Position numbers and translations under genes: made by a program. Source: Panulirus ornatus (Eukaryota; Arthropoda; Malacostraca; Decapoda; Palinuridae). Taken from it: a stretch of 64,000 nucleotides of DNA. Location: assembly GCF_036320965.1 (NCBI RefSeq), contig NC_092234.1, forward strand, positions 41,322,032 to 41,386,031, written 5' to 3'. A model generated the notes under the pieces. It saw nothing but the letters and a program-made list of their open reading frames with translations. It was not told the origin of the DNA and did no database searches. This document shows, piece by piece, positions 10,904-23,900 of this stretch; position 1 is the first letter of the stretch; every line of letters begins with the position of its first letter.

Positions 10904-12797
10904 CTGGCTGGTAAGGTTATTTAATGTATGTATGACTCATGGTGAGGTGCCTGAGGATTGGTGGAATGCATGCATAGTGCCATTGTACAAAGGCAAAGGG
11001 GATAAGAGTGAGTGCTCAAATTACAGAGGTATAAGTTTGTTGAGTATTCCTGGTAAATTATATGGGAGGGTATTGATTGAGAGGGTGAAGGCATGTACAG
11101 AGCATCAGATTGGGGAAGAGCAGTGTGGTTTCAGAAGTGGTAGAGGATGTGTGGATCAGGTGTTTGCTTTGAAGAATGTATGTGAGAAATACTTAGAAAA
11201 GCAAATGGATTTGTATGTAGCATTTATGGATCTGGAGAAGGCATATGATAGAGTTGATAGAGATGCTCTGTGGAAGGTATTAAGAATATATGGTGTGGGA
11301 GGCAAGTTGTTAGAAGCAGTGAAAAGTTTTTATCGAGGATGTAAGGCATGCGTACGTGTAGGAAGAAAGGAAAGTGATTGGTTCTCAGTGAATGTAGGTT
11401 TGCGGCAGGGGTGTGTGATGTCTCCATGGTTGTTTAATTTGTTTATGGATGGGGTTGTTAGGGAGGTGAATGCAAGAGTTTTGGAAAGAGGGGCAAGTAT
11501 GGAGTCTGTTGTGGATGAGAGAGCTTGGGAAGTGAGTCAGTTGTTGTTCGCTGTTGATACAGCGCTGGTGGCTGATTGATGTAAGAAACTGCAGAAGCTG
11601 GTGACTGAGTTTGGTAAAGTGTGTGAAAGAAGAAAGTTAAGAGTAAATGTGAATAAGAGCAAGGTTATTAGGTACAATAGGGTTGAGGGTCAAGTCAATT
11701 GGGAGGTAAGTTTGAATGGAGAAAAACTGGAGGAAGTATAGTGTTTTAGATATCTGGGAGTGGATCTGGCAGAGGGTGGAACCATGGAAGCGGAAGTGAA
11801 TTATAGGGTGGGGCAGGGGGCGAAAATTCTGGGAGCCTTGAAGAATGTTTGGAAGTCGAGAACATTATCTCGGAAAGTAAAAATGGGTATGTTTGAAGGA
11901 ATGGTGGTTCCAACAATGTTGTATGGTTGCGAAGCATGGGCTATGGATAGAGTTGTGCGCAGGAAGGTGGATGTGCTGGAAATGAGATGTTTGAGGACAA
12001 TATGTGGTGTGAGGTGGTTTGATCGAGTAAGTAATGTAAGGGTAAGAGAGATGTGTGGAAATAAAAAGAGTGTGGTTGAGAGAGCAGAAGAGGGTGCTTT
12101 GAAATGGTTTGGTCACATGGAGGGAATGAGTGAGGAAAGATTGACAAAGAGGATATATGTGTCAGAGGTGGAGGGAACGAGGAGAAGTGGGAGACCAAAT
12201 TGGAGGTGGAAAGATGGAGTGAAAAAGATTTTGTGTGATCGGGGCCTGAACATGCAGGAGGGTGAAAGGCGTGCAAGGAATAGAGTGAATTGGAACGATG
12301 TGGTATACCGGGGTCGACGTGCTGTCAATGGATTGAAGCAGGGCATGTGAAGCGTCTGGGGTAAACCATGGAAAGTTGCATGGGGCCTGGATGTGGAAAG
12401 GGAGCTGTGGTTTCGGTGCATTATTACATGACAGCTAGAGACTGAGTGTGAACGAATGGGGCCTTTGGTGTCTTTTCCTAGCGCTACCTCGCACACATGA
12501 GGGGGGGAGGGGGTTGTTATTCCATGTGTGGCGAGGTGGCGATGGGAACAAATAAAGACAGACAGTATGAATTATGAACATGAGTATATATGTATATGTC
12601 TGTGTGTGTATACATATGTGTACATTGAGATGTATAGGTATGTATATTTGCGTGTGTGGACGTGTATGTATATACATGTGTATGTCGGCGGATTGGGCCA
12701 TTCTTTCGTCTGTTTCCTTGCGCTACCTCGCAAACTCGGGAGACAGTGACAAAGCAAAATAAATAAATAAATATATATATATATATATATATATATT
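10904..12797 (+). mobile_element. RTE copy B, L type, 5' truncated
   Basis: Starts inside the RT domain (LVRLFNVCMTHGEVPEDW) and runs to a long-type 3'UTR and (TA)n. The active site reads FAVD instead of FADD. A TGA then replaces Ser in VADS (11578), and a TAG interrupts EEV-K-CFRYL near 11739. The C-terminal region is open at 11760-12350. The 3'UTR contains an 18-19 bp inverted repeat (CGCTACCTCGCACACATG with CATGTGTGGCGAGGTGGCG) and the terminal hairpin. The upstream ATG at 10830 lies in antisense copy-A sequence and is not a real start. Confidence 0.95.
12771..12797. repeat. (TA)n tail of RTE copy B
   Basis: About 13 TA units. The matching array in unit 2 (19498-19538) is about 14 bp longer and accounts for the change in offset between the duplicated units. 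Confidence 0.95.
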
Positions 12798-13664
12798 AGG
12801 TGTTTCTATATATACACAGGATGAGCTATAGATAGGGTTGTATAAAGGAGGGTGGATGTATTGGAAATGAAATGTGTGAGGGCAATATGTGGTGTGAGGT
12901 GATTTGATTGAGTAAGTAATGAAAGGGTAAAAGAGATGTGTATATAAAAAGAGTGTGGTTGAAAGAGCAGAATAGGGTGTGTTGTAAAGGCTTGAACATA
13001 TGGAGAGAATTGAGTGAGTAAAGGGTGGCAAAGAGGATATATCTGTCAGAGGTGGAGGGATCAAGGAGAAGTGGGAGACCAAATTGGAGGTGGAAAGATG
13101 GAGTGAGAAAAAATTTGAGCGATCGGGGCCTGAACATACAGGACGTTGAGAGGCGTGGAAGGAATAGAGTGTATTGGAAAAATGTGGTATAACGGAGTTG
13201 ACATGCTGTCAATGGAGTGAACCAGGGTATGTGAAGCGTCTGGGGTAAACCATGGAAAGGTCTGTGGGGCCTGGATGTGAATATGGAGCTGTGGTTTCGG
13301 GGCATTACACATAACAACTAGAGACTGAGTGTGAACGTATGTGGCCTTTTTATCCGTTTTCCTGGCGCTACCTCGCTGAAGCGGGGAAGAAGTGATGCTA
13401 TTTTTTGTGTGGCAAGGTAGCAACAGGAATGGATGAAGGCAAGCAAGTATGAATATATACATGTGTATATATGTATATGTCCGTGTGTGTGTATGTGTAT
13501 GTACATGCATACATATATGTTGAAATGTATATGAATATGCATGTATATGTACATGTATATGAATGTATATGTGTGGATGGGTCTTTCTTCATCCATTTCC
13601 TGGCACTACCTCGCTGATGCGGGTAACAGTGATCAAGTATAATAATAATAATAATAAAAAAAAT
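12798..13664 (+). mobile_element. RTE copy D, old L-type 3' fragment
   Basis: Degenerate C-terminal coding region with equivalents of DVLEMKCVRAICGVR and RRSGRPNWRWKDGV, then a diverged long 3'UTR. Both hairpin copies are present (GCGCTACCTCGCTGAAGCGG and GGCACTACCTCGCTGATGCG). The tail is (TAA)n, not (TA)n, as in other old copies. Confidence 0.9.
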
Positions 13665-14215
13665 AGACTACCAATCCCACTCAACTAAACACCATCCATA
13701 ATGAATCTCACATGCAACATATATTCACCACAATAGAGGCATGAACAAAACAGTCATAAACAAACTAAAGACATTCAAAACACTTACTGGTAAAAGATCT
13801 GGACAAGAAAAGAATTACTTAGCATCCTTTAATAACAATTCAACCACTCTATACTAAAATATGTTTCATATGCCTAGTCAATAACTAGTATCAAAAACAA
13901 ATATAACAAAGCTACAAACCACACGCAAAAATATTAACAGAGAATGGTCAATGGCAGCTTTGTTTCAACAAACAGCCAATACCTGCACAATGACATAAAA
14001 ATGATTCAAATACAATCTCAACTCAATATACTGAGCATTTGGTTTTCGGCAACAGCATCCAAACCACTCTATAAACCCACCACCAAACCCAAGTAGGAAT
14101 AAAAATCTGACTCCTTCCTAACACTTTATCAACCAATTCTCATAGATCCCAAACTCCCTTCCCCACTAACCACAAGTAACAAAACAAAAATACAGTGAAA
14201 TGACCTGACAAGATC
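13665..14215 (+). pseudogene. Decayed I-like LINE, post-RT segment
   Basis: A/C-rich sequence with broken coding that resembles the region after the RT of I-type LINEs: KLKTFKTLTGKRSGQ near 13770, then LNILSIWFSATAS near 14025. In unit 1 the LINE ends at RTE copy C. In unit 2 the same segment continues across the RTE insertion at 24441, so this copy lost its downstream half in the duplication. Confidence 0.65.
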
Positions 14216-17200
14216 TATTTATTTATTCATTTATTTTGCTTTGTCGCTGTCTCCCGTGTTAGCGAGGTAGCGCAAGGAAACAGATGAAAGAATGGCCCAA
14301 CCCACTCACATACACATGTACATACAAACACATCCACACACGCAAATATACATACCTATACATCTCAACATATACATATATATACACACACAGACATACA
14401 TATATGCACATGTACATAGTCATACTATCTGCCTTTATTCATTCCTATTGCCACCCCACAACACATGAAATAACAACCCCCTCCCCCCCTCTGTGTGCGA
14501 GGTAGCACTAGGAAAAGAGAACAAAGGCCACATTCGTTCACACTCAAGTCTCTAGCTGTCATGTATAACGCACTGAAACCACAGCTCCCTTTCCACATCC
14601 AGGCCCCACACAACTTTCCATAGTTTACCCCAGACGCTTCACACGCCCTGGTTCAATCCATTGGCAGCATGTCGACCCCAATATACCACATTGTTCCAAT
14701 TCACTCTATTCCTTGCACGCCTTTCACCCTGCTGCATGTTAAGGCCCCGATCACTCAAAATCTTTTTCACTCCATCTTTCCACCTCCAATTTGGTCTCCC
14801 ACTTCTCCTCGTTCCCTCCACCTCTGACACATATATCCTCTTGGTCAATCTTTCCTCACTCATTCTCTACATGTGACCAAACCATTTCAAAACACCCTCT
14901 TCTGCTCTCTCAACCACACTCTTTTTATCACCACACATCTCACTTACCCTTACATTACTTACTCGATCAAACCACCTCACTCCACATAGTGTCCGCAAAC
15001 ATCTCATTTCCAGCACATCCACCTTCCTCTGCATAACTCTATCTATAGCCCATGCCTCGCAACCATACAACATTGTTGGAACCACTATTCCTTCAAACAT
15101 ACCCATTTTTGCTTTCCAAGATGATAATCTCAACTTCCACACATTCTTCAATAATCCCAGAACTTTTGCCCCCTTCCCCACCCTATGATTCACTTCCGCT
15201 TCCTTTGGTTCCATCCACAGCCAAATCCACTCCCAGATATCTAAAACACTTCACTTCCTCCAGTTTTTCTCCATTCAAACTTACCTCCCAATTGACTTGA
15301 CCCTCAACCCTACTGTACCTAATAACCTTGCTCTTATTCACATTTACTCTCAGCTTTCTTCTTTCACACACTTTACCAAACTCAGTCACCAGCTTCTGCA
15401 GTTTCTCACATGAATCAGCCACCAGCGCTGTATCATCAGCGAACAACAACTGACTCACTTCCCAAGCTCTCTCATCCACAACAGACTCCATACTTGCCCC
15501 TCTTTCCAAAACTCTTGCATTCACCTCCTTAACAACACCATCCATAAACAAATTAAACAACCATGGGGACATCACACACCCCTGCCGCAAACCAACATTC
15601 ACTGAGAACCAATCACTTTCCTCTCTTCCTACACGTACACATGCCTTACATCCTCAATAAAAACTTTTCACTGCTTCTAACAACTTGCCCCACCATATAT
15701 TCTTCATACCTTCCACAGAGCATCTCTATCAACTCTGTCGTATGCCTTCTCCAGATCCATAAATGTTACATACAAATCCATTTGCTTTTCTAAGTATTTC
15801 TCACATACATTCTTCAAAGCAATCACCTGATCCACACCTCCTCTGCCACTTCTGAAACCACACTGCTCTTCCCCAATCTGATGCTCTGTACATGCCTTCA
15901 CCCTCTCAATCAATACCCTCCCATATAATTTACCAGGAATACTCAACAAACTTATACCTCTGTAATTTGGGCACTCACTTCTATCCCCGTTGCCTTTGTA
16001 CAATGGCACTATGCAAGCATTCTGCCAGTCCTCAGGCACCTCACCATGAGTCATACATACATTAAATAACCTTACCAACTAGTCAACAATAGAGTCACCC
16101 CCTTTTTCAATAAATTCCACTCCAATACCATCGAAACCCGCTGCCTTGCCGGCTTTCATCTTCCGCAAAGCTTTTACTACCTCTTCTCTGTCTAACAAAT
16201 CATTCTCACTAACCCTCTCACTTTGCACACCACTGCGACCAAAACACCCTATATCTGCCACTGTATCATTAAACACATTCAACAAACCTTCAAAATACTC
16301 ACTCCATCTCCTCACATCACCACTACTTGTCATCACCTCCCCATTAGCCCCCTCCACTGAAGTTCCCATTTGTTCCCTTGTCTTACACACTTTATTTACC
16401 ACCTTCCAAAACATCTTTTTATTCTCCCTAAAATTTAATGATACTCTCACCCTAATTCTCATTTGCCCTTCTTTTTCACCTCATGCACCTTTCTCTTGAC
16501 CTCCTGCCTCTTTCTTTTATACATCTCCCACTCATTTGCATTATTTCCCTGCAAAAATCGTCCAAATGCCTCTCTCTTCTCTTTCATTAATAATCTTACT
16601 TCTTCATCCCACCACTCACTACCCTTTCTAATCTGCCCACCTCCCACGCTTCTCCATCCCATTCCTCCCTCACTCCCCTTACGTCCTTTGTTGTCACCTT
16701 TTTCCATTCTGTACACATTCTCTCCTGGTACTTCCTAACACAAGTCTCCTTCCCAAGCTCACTTACTCTCACCACTCTCTTCTTTTCTGAAAACCTCTAC
16801 AAATCTTCACCTTCGCCTCAACAAGATAATGATCAGACATCCCTCCAGTTGCACCTCTCAGCACATTAACATCCAAAAGTCTCTCTTTCCCACGCCTATC
16901 AATTAACACATAATCCAATAACGCTCTCTGGCCATCTCTCCTACTTACATACGTTTACTTATGTATATCTCTCTTTTTAAACCAGGTATTTCCAATCAAC
17001 GGTCCTTTTTCAGCACATAAATCTATAAGCTCTTCACCATTTCCATTTACAAAACTGAACACCCCATGTACACCAATTATTCCCTCAACTGCCACATTAC
17101 TCACCTTTGCATTCAAATCACCCACCACTATAACTCGGTCTCGTGCATCAAAACTACTAACACACTCACTCAGCTGCTCCCAAAACACTTGCCTCTCATG

Positions 17201-17630
17201 GTCTTTCTTCTCAGGCCCAGGTGCATATGCACCAATAATCACCCATCTCTCTCCATCCACTTTCAGTTTTACCCATATTAATCGAGAATTTACTTTCTTA
17301 CATTCTATCACATACTCCCACAACTCCTGTTTCAGGAGTAGTGCTACTCCTTCCCTTGCACTTGTCCTCTCACTAACCCCTGACTTTACTCCCAAGACAT
17401 TCCCAAACCACTCTTCCCCTTTACCCTTGAGCTTCGTTTCACTCAGAGCCAAAACATCCAGGTTCCTTTCCTCAAACATACTACCTATCTCTCCTTTTTT
17501 CTCATCTTGGTTACATCCACACACATTTAGACACCCCAGTCTGAGCCTTCGAGGAGGATGAGCACTCCCCGCGTGGCTCCTTCTTCTGTTTCCCATTTTA
17601 GAAAGTTAAAATACAAGGAGGGGAGGATTT
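14216..17630 (-). mobile_element. RTE copy C, L type, chimera of copies A and E
   Basis: Minus-strand RTE with an (ATTT)n/A-rich tail at 14216 and an L-type 3'UTR. Its coding region is broken into frames at 14639-14863, 14867-15214, 15183-15602, 15704-16078, 16079-16462 and 16459-16716, with an endonuclease frame at 16955-17596. FADD is intact (in 15183-15602). Left of about 17279 it is essentially identical to copy E; right of it it follows copy A. It therefore contains the crossover of the tandem duplication. Two E-like bases persist right of the switch, suggesting patchy conversion. Confidence 0.93.
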
Positions 17631-19493
17631 CTGGCTGGTAAGGTTATTTAATGTATGTATGACTCATGGTGAGGTGCCTGAGGATTGGTGGAATGCATGC
17701 ATAGTGCCATTGTACAAAGGCAAAGGGGATAAGAGTGAGTGCTCAAATTACAGAGGTATAAGTTTGTTGAGTATTCCTGGTAAATTATATGGGAGGGTAT
17801 TGATTGAGAGGGTGAAGGCATGTACAGAGCATCAGATTGGGGAAGAGCAGTGTGGTTTCAGAAGTGGTAGAGGATGTGTGGATCAGGTGTTTGCTTTGAA
17901 GAATGTATGTGAGAAATACTTAGAAAAGCAAATGGATTTGTATGTAGCATTTATGGATCTGGAGAAGGCATATGATAGAGTTGATAGAGATGCTCTGTGG
18001 AAGGTATTAAGAATATATGGTGTGGGAGGCAAGTTGTTAGAAGCAGTGAAAAGTTTTTATCGAGGATGTAAGGCATGCGTACGTGTAGGAAGAAAGGAAA
18101 GTGATTGGTTCTCAGTGAATGTAGGTTTGCGGCAGGGGTGTGTGATGTCTCCATGGTTGTTTAATTTGTTTATGGATGGGGTTGTTAGGGAGGTGAATGC
18201 AAGAGTTTTGGAAAGAGGGGCAAGTATGGAGTCTGTTGTGGATGAGAGAGCTTGGGAAGTGAGTCAGTTGTTGTTCGCTGTTGATACAGCGCTGGTGGCT
18301 GATTGATGTAAGAAACTGCAGAAGCTGGTGACTGAGTTTGGTAAAGTGTGTGAAAGAAGAAAGTTAAGAGTAAATGTGAATAAGAGCAAGGTTATTAGGT
18401 ACAATAGGGTTGAGGGTCAAGTCAATTGGGAGGTAAGTTTGAATGGAGAAAAACTGGAGGAAGTATAGTGTTTTAGATATCTGGGAGTGGATCTGGCAGA
18501 GGGTGGGACCATGGAAGCGGAAGTGAATTATAGGGTGGGGCAGGGGGCGAAAATTCTGGGAGCCTTGAAGAATGTTTGGAAGTCGAGAACATTATCTCGG
18601 AAAGCAAAAATGGGTATGTTTGAAGGAATGGTGGTTCCAACAATGTTGTATGGTTGCGAAGCATGGGCTATGGATAGAGTTGTGCGCAGGAAGGTGGATG
18701 TGCTGGAAATGAGATGTTTGAGGACAATATGTGGTGTGAGGTGGTTTGATCGAGTAAGTAATGTAAGGGTAAGAGAGATGTGTGGAAATAAAAAGAGTGT
18801 GGTTGAGAGAGCAGAAGAGGGTGCTTTGAAATGGTTTGGTCACATGGAGGGAATGAGTGAGGAAAGATTGACAAAGAGGATATATGTGTCAGAGGTGGAG
18901 GGAACGAGGAGAAGTGGGAGACCAAATTGGAGGTGGAAAGATGGAGTGAAAAAGATTTTGTGTGATCGGGGCCTGAACATGCAGGAGGGTGAAAGGCGTG
19001 CAAGGAATAGAGTGAATTGGAACGATGTGGTATACCGGGGTCGACGTGCTGTCAATGGATTGAAGCAGGGCATGTGAAGCGTCTGGGGTAAACCATGGAA
19101 AGTTGCATGGGGCCTGGATGTGGAAAGGGAGCTGTGGTTTCGGTGCATTATTACATGACAGCTAGAGACTGAGTGTGAACAAATGGGGCCTTTGGTGTCT
19201 TTTCCTAGCGCTACCTCGCACACATGAGGGGGGGAGGGGGTTGTTATTCCATGTGTGGCGAGGTGGCGATGGGAACAAATAAAGACAGACAGTATGAATT
19301 ATGAACATGAGTATATATGTATATGTCTGTGTGTGTATACATATGTGTACATTGAGATGTATAGGTATGTATATTTGCGTGTGTGGACGTGTATGTATAT
19401 ACATGTGTATGTCGGCGGATTGGGCCATTCTTTCGTCTGTTTCCTTGCGCTACCTCGCAAACTCGGGAGACAGTGACAAAGCAAAATAAATAA

Positions 19494-19538
<45 letters not shown>
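17631..19538 (+). mobile_element. RTE copy B', duplicate of copy B
   Basis: Same truncation, FAVD active-site change and premature stops as copy B, which confirms duplication by copying of the locus and not by a second insertion. Differences include the base at 18513 (GTGGGACC against GTGGAACC), 18607 and 19181, plus a longer (TA)n at the end. Confidence 0.95.
19498..19538. repeat. (TA)n tail of RTE copy B'
   Basis: About 20 TA units, roughly seven more than the matching array in unit 1. Confidence 0.95.
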
Positions 19539-19540
<2 letters not shown>

Positions 19541-20405
19541 GTGTTTCTATATATACACAGGATGAGCTATAGATAGGGTTGTATAAAGGAGGGTGGATGT
19601 ATTGGAAATGAAATGTGTGAGGGCAATATGTGGTGTGAGGTGATTTGATTGAGTAAGTAATGAAAGGGTAAAAGAGATGTGTATATAAAAAGAGTGTGGT
19701 TGAAAGAGCAGAATAGGGTGTGTTGTAAAGGCTTGAACATATGGAGAGAATTGAGTGAGTAAAGGGTGGCAAAGAGGATATATCTGTCAGAGGTGGAGGG
19801 ATCAAGGAGAAGTGGGAGACCAAATTGGAGGTGGAAAGATGGAGTGAGAAAAAATTTGAGCGATCGGGGCCTGAACATACAGGACGTTGAGAGGCGTGGA
19901 AGGAATAGAGTGTATTGGAAAAATGTGGTATAACGGAGTTGACATGCTGTCAATGGAGTGAACCAGGGTATGTGAAGCGTCTGGGGTAAACCATGGAAAG
20001 GTCTGTGGGGCCTGGATGTGAATATGGAGCTGTGGTTTCGGGGCATTACACATAACAACTAGAGACTGAGTGTGAACGTATGTGGCCTTTTTATCCGTTT
20101 TCCTGGTGCTACCTCGCTGAAGCGGGGAAGAAGTGATGCTATTTTTTGTGTGGCAAGGTAGCAACAGGAATGGATGAAGGCAAGCAAGTATGAATATATA
20201 CATGTGTATATATGTATATGTCCGTGTGTGTGTATGTGTATGTACATGCATACATATATGTTGAAATGTATATGAATATGCATGTATATGTACATGTATA
20301 TGAATGTATATGTGTGGATGGGTCTTTCTTCATCCATTTCCTGGCACTACCTCGCTGATGCGGGTAACAGTGATCAAGTATAATAATAATAATAATAAAA
20401 AAAAT
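19539..20405 (+). mobile_element. RTE copy D', duplicate of copy D
   Basis: Identical to copy D except for isolated changes, such as GGTGCTACC for GGCGCTACC near 20106. The 3' end has the same (TAA)n tail. Confidence 0.93.
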
Positions 20406-20956
20406 AGACTACCAATCCCACTCAACTAAACACCATCCATAATGAATCTCACATGCAACATATATTCACCACAATAGAGGCATGAACAAAACAGTCATAA
20501 ACAAACTAAAGACATTCAAAACACTTACTGGTAAAAGATCTGGACAAGAAAAGAATTACTTAGCATCCTTTAATAACAATTCAACCACTCTATACTAAAA
20601 TATGTTTCATATGCCTAGTCAATAACTAGTATCAAAAACAAATATAACAAAGCTACAAACCACACGCAAAAATATTAACAGAGAATGGTCAATGGCAGCT
20701 TTGTTTCAACAAACAGCCAATACCTGCACAATGACATAAAAATGATTCAAATACAATCTCAACTCAATATACTGAGCATTTGGTTTTCGGCAACAGCATC
20801 CAAACCACTCTATAAACCCACCACCAAACCCAAGTAGGAATAAAAATCTGACTCCTTCCTAACACTTTATCAACCAATTCTCATAGATCCCAAACTCCCT
20901 TCCCCACTAACCACAAGTAACAAAACAAAAATACAGTGAAATGACCTGACAAGATC
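20406..20956 (+). pseudogene. Decayed I-like LINE, post-RT segment (5' of the split)
   Basis: Duplicate of 13665-14215. Here the LINE is preserved on both sides of RTE copy E: its C-terminal zinc-knuckle-like region resumes at 24441 in the same orientation. This is therefore the ancestral arrangement. Confidence 0.65.
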
Positions 20957-23900
20957 TATTTATTTATTCATTTATTTTGCTTTGTCGCTGTCTCCCGTGT
21001 TAGCGAGGTAGCGCAAGGAAACAGATGAAAGAATGGCCCAACCCACTCACATACACATGTACATACAAACACATCCACACACGCAAATATACATACCTAT
21101 ACATCTCAACATATACATATATATACACACACAGACATACATATATGCACATGTACATAGTCATACTATCTGCCTTTATTCATTCCTATTGCCACCCCAC
21201 AACACATGAAATAACAACCCCCTCCCCCCCTCTGTGTGCGAGGTAGCACTAGGAAAAGAGAACAAAGGCCACATTCGTTCACACTCAAGTCTCTAGCTGT
21301 CATGTATAACGCACTGAAACCACAGCTCCCTTTCCACATCCAGGCCCCACACAACTTTCCATAGTTTACCCCAGACGCTTCACACGCCCTGGTTCAATCC
21401 ATTGGCAGCATGTCGACCCCAATATACCACATTGTTCCAATTCACTCTATTCCTTGCACGCCTTTCACCCTGCTGCATGTTAAGGCCCCGATCACTCAAA
21501 ATCTTTTTCACTCCATCTTTCCACCTCCAATTTGGTCTCCCACTTCTCCTCGTTCCCTCCACCTCTGACACATATATCCTCTTGGTCAATCTTTCCTCAC
21601 TCATTCTCTACATGTGACCAAACCATTTCAAAACACCCTCTTCTGCTCTCTCAACCACACTCTTTTTATCACCACACATCTCACTTACCCTTACATTACT
21701 TACTCGATCAAACCACCTCACTCCACATAGTGTCCGCAAACATCTCATTTCCAGCACATCCACCTTCCTCTGCATAACTCTATCTATAGCCCATGCCTCG
21801 CAACCATACAACATTGTTGGAACCACTATTCCTTCAAACATACCCATTTTTGCTTTCCAAGATGATAATCTCAACTTCCACACATTCTTCAATAATCCCA
21901 GAACTTTTGCCCCCTTCCCCACCCTATGATTCACTTCCGCTTCCTTTGGTTCCATCCACAGCCAAATCCACTCCCAGATATCTAAAACACTTCACTTCCT
22001 CCAGTTTTTCTCCATTCAAACTTACCTCCCAATTGACTTGACCCTCAACCCTACTGTACCTAATAACCTTGCTCTTATTCACATTTACTCTCAGCTTTCT
22101 TCTTTCACACACTTTACCAAACTCAGTCACCAGCTTCTGCAGTTTCTCACATGAATCAGCCACCAGCGCTGTATCATCAGCGAACAACAACTGACTCACT
22201 TCCCAAGCTCTCTCATCCACAACAGACTCCATACTTGCCCCTCTTTCCAAAACTCTTGCATTCACCTCCTTAACAACACCATCCATAAACAAATTAAACA
22301 ACCATGGGGACATCACACACCCCTGCCGCAAACCAACATTCACTGAGAACCAATCACTTTCCTCTCTTCCTACACGTACACATGCCTTACATCCTCAATA
22401 AAAACTTTTCACTGCTTCTAACAACTTGCCCCACCATATATTCTTCATACCTTCCACAGAGCATCTCTATCAACTCTGTCGTATGCCTTCTCCAGATCCA
22501 TAAATGTTACATACAAATCCATTTGCTTTTCTAAGTATTTCTCACATACATTCTTCAAAGCAATCACCTGATCCACACCTCCTCTGCCACTTCTGAAACC
22601 ACACTGCTCTTCCCCAATCTGATGCTCTGTACATGCCTTCACCCTCTCAATCAATACCCTCCCATATAATTTACCAGGAATACTCAACAAACTTATACCT
22701 CTGTAATTTGGGCACTCACTTCTATCCCCGTTGCCTTTGTACAATGGCACTATGCAAGCATTCTGCCAGTCCTCAGGCACCTCACCATGAGTCATACATA
22801 CATTAAATAACCTTACCAACTAGTCAACAATAGAGTCACCCCCTTTTTCAATAAATTCCACTCCAATACCATCGAAACCCGCTGCCTTGCCGGCTTTCAT
22901 CTTCCGCAAAGCTTTTACTACCTCTTCTCTGTCTAACAAATCATTCTCACTAACCCTCTCACTTTGCACACCACTGCGACCAAAACACCCTATATCTGCC
23001 ACTGTATCATTAAACACATTCAACAAACCTTCAAAATACTCACTCCATCTCCTCACATCACCACTACTTGTCATCACCTCCCCATTAGCCCCCTCCACTG
23101 AAGTTCCCATTTGTTCCCTTGTCTTACACACTTTATTTACCACCTTCCAAAACATCTTTTTATTCTCCCTAAAATTTAATGATACTCTCACCCTAATTCT
23201 CATTTGCCCTTCTTTTTCACCTCATGCACCTTTCTCTTGACCTCCTGCCTCTTTCTTTTATACATCTCCCACTCATTTGCATTATTTCCCTGCAAAAATC
23301 GTCCAAATGCCTCTCTCTTCTCTTTCATTAATAATCTTACTTCTTCATCCCACCACTCACTACCCTTTCTAATCTGCCCACCTCCCACGCTTCTCCATCC
23401 CATTCCTCCCTCACTCCCCTTACGTCCTTTGTTGTCACCTTTTTCCATTCTGTACACATTCTCTCCTGGTACTTCCTAACACAAGTCTCCTTCCCAAGCT
23501 CACTTACTCTCACCACTCTCTTCTTTTCTGAAAACCTCTACAAATCTTCACCTTCGCCTCAACAAGATAATGATCAGACATCCCTCCAGTTGCACCTCTC
23601 AGCACATTAACATCCAAAAGTCTCTCTTTCCCACGCCTATCAATTAACACATAATCCAATAACGCTCTCTGGCCATCTCTCCTACTTACATACGTTTACT
23701 TATGTATATCTCTCTTTTTAAACCAGGTATTTCCAATCAACGGTCCTTTTTCAGCACATAAATCTATAAGCTCTTCACCATTTCCATTTACAAAACTGAA
23801 CACCCCATGTACACCAATTATTCCCTCAACTGCCACATTACTCACCTTTGCATTCAAATCACCCACCACTATAACTCGGTCTCGTGCATCAAAACTACTA

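Larger units (their letters stand above)
10551..17278. repeat. Tandem segmental duplication, unit 1 (6728 bp)
   Basis: This matches unit 2 (17279-24019) almost base for base. The offset is 6727-6728 up to the (TA)n at 12771 and 6741 afterwards, and the 13-14 bp difference is explained by (TA)n length. I found only a handful of substitutions by eye, for example at 11875 and 13366. The unit holds the 5' end of RTE copy A, copies B and D, an I-like LINE fragment and most of copy C. The right breakpoint lies inside RTE copy C, between about 17260 and 17279. Confidence 0.95.

Noticed and set aside
10830..11579. Apparent 249-codon ORF beginning MSTPRVAPSSVSHFR and continuing into RT
   Set aside because: The first 25 codons are antisense sequence of RTE copy A. 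The chimera arises from the junction of two copies in opposite orientation, and unit 2 opens only at 17659 within RT.
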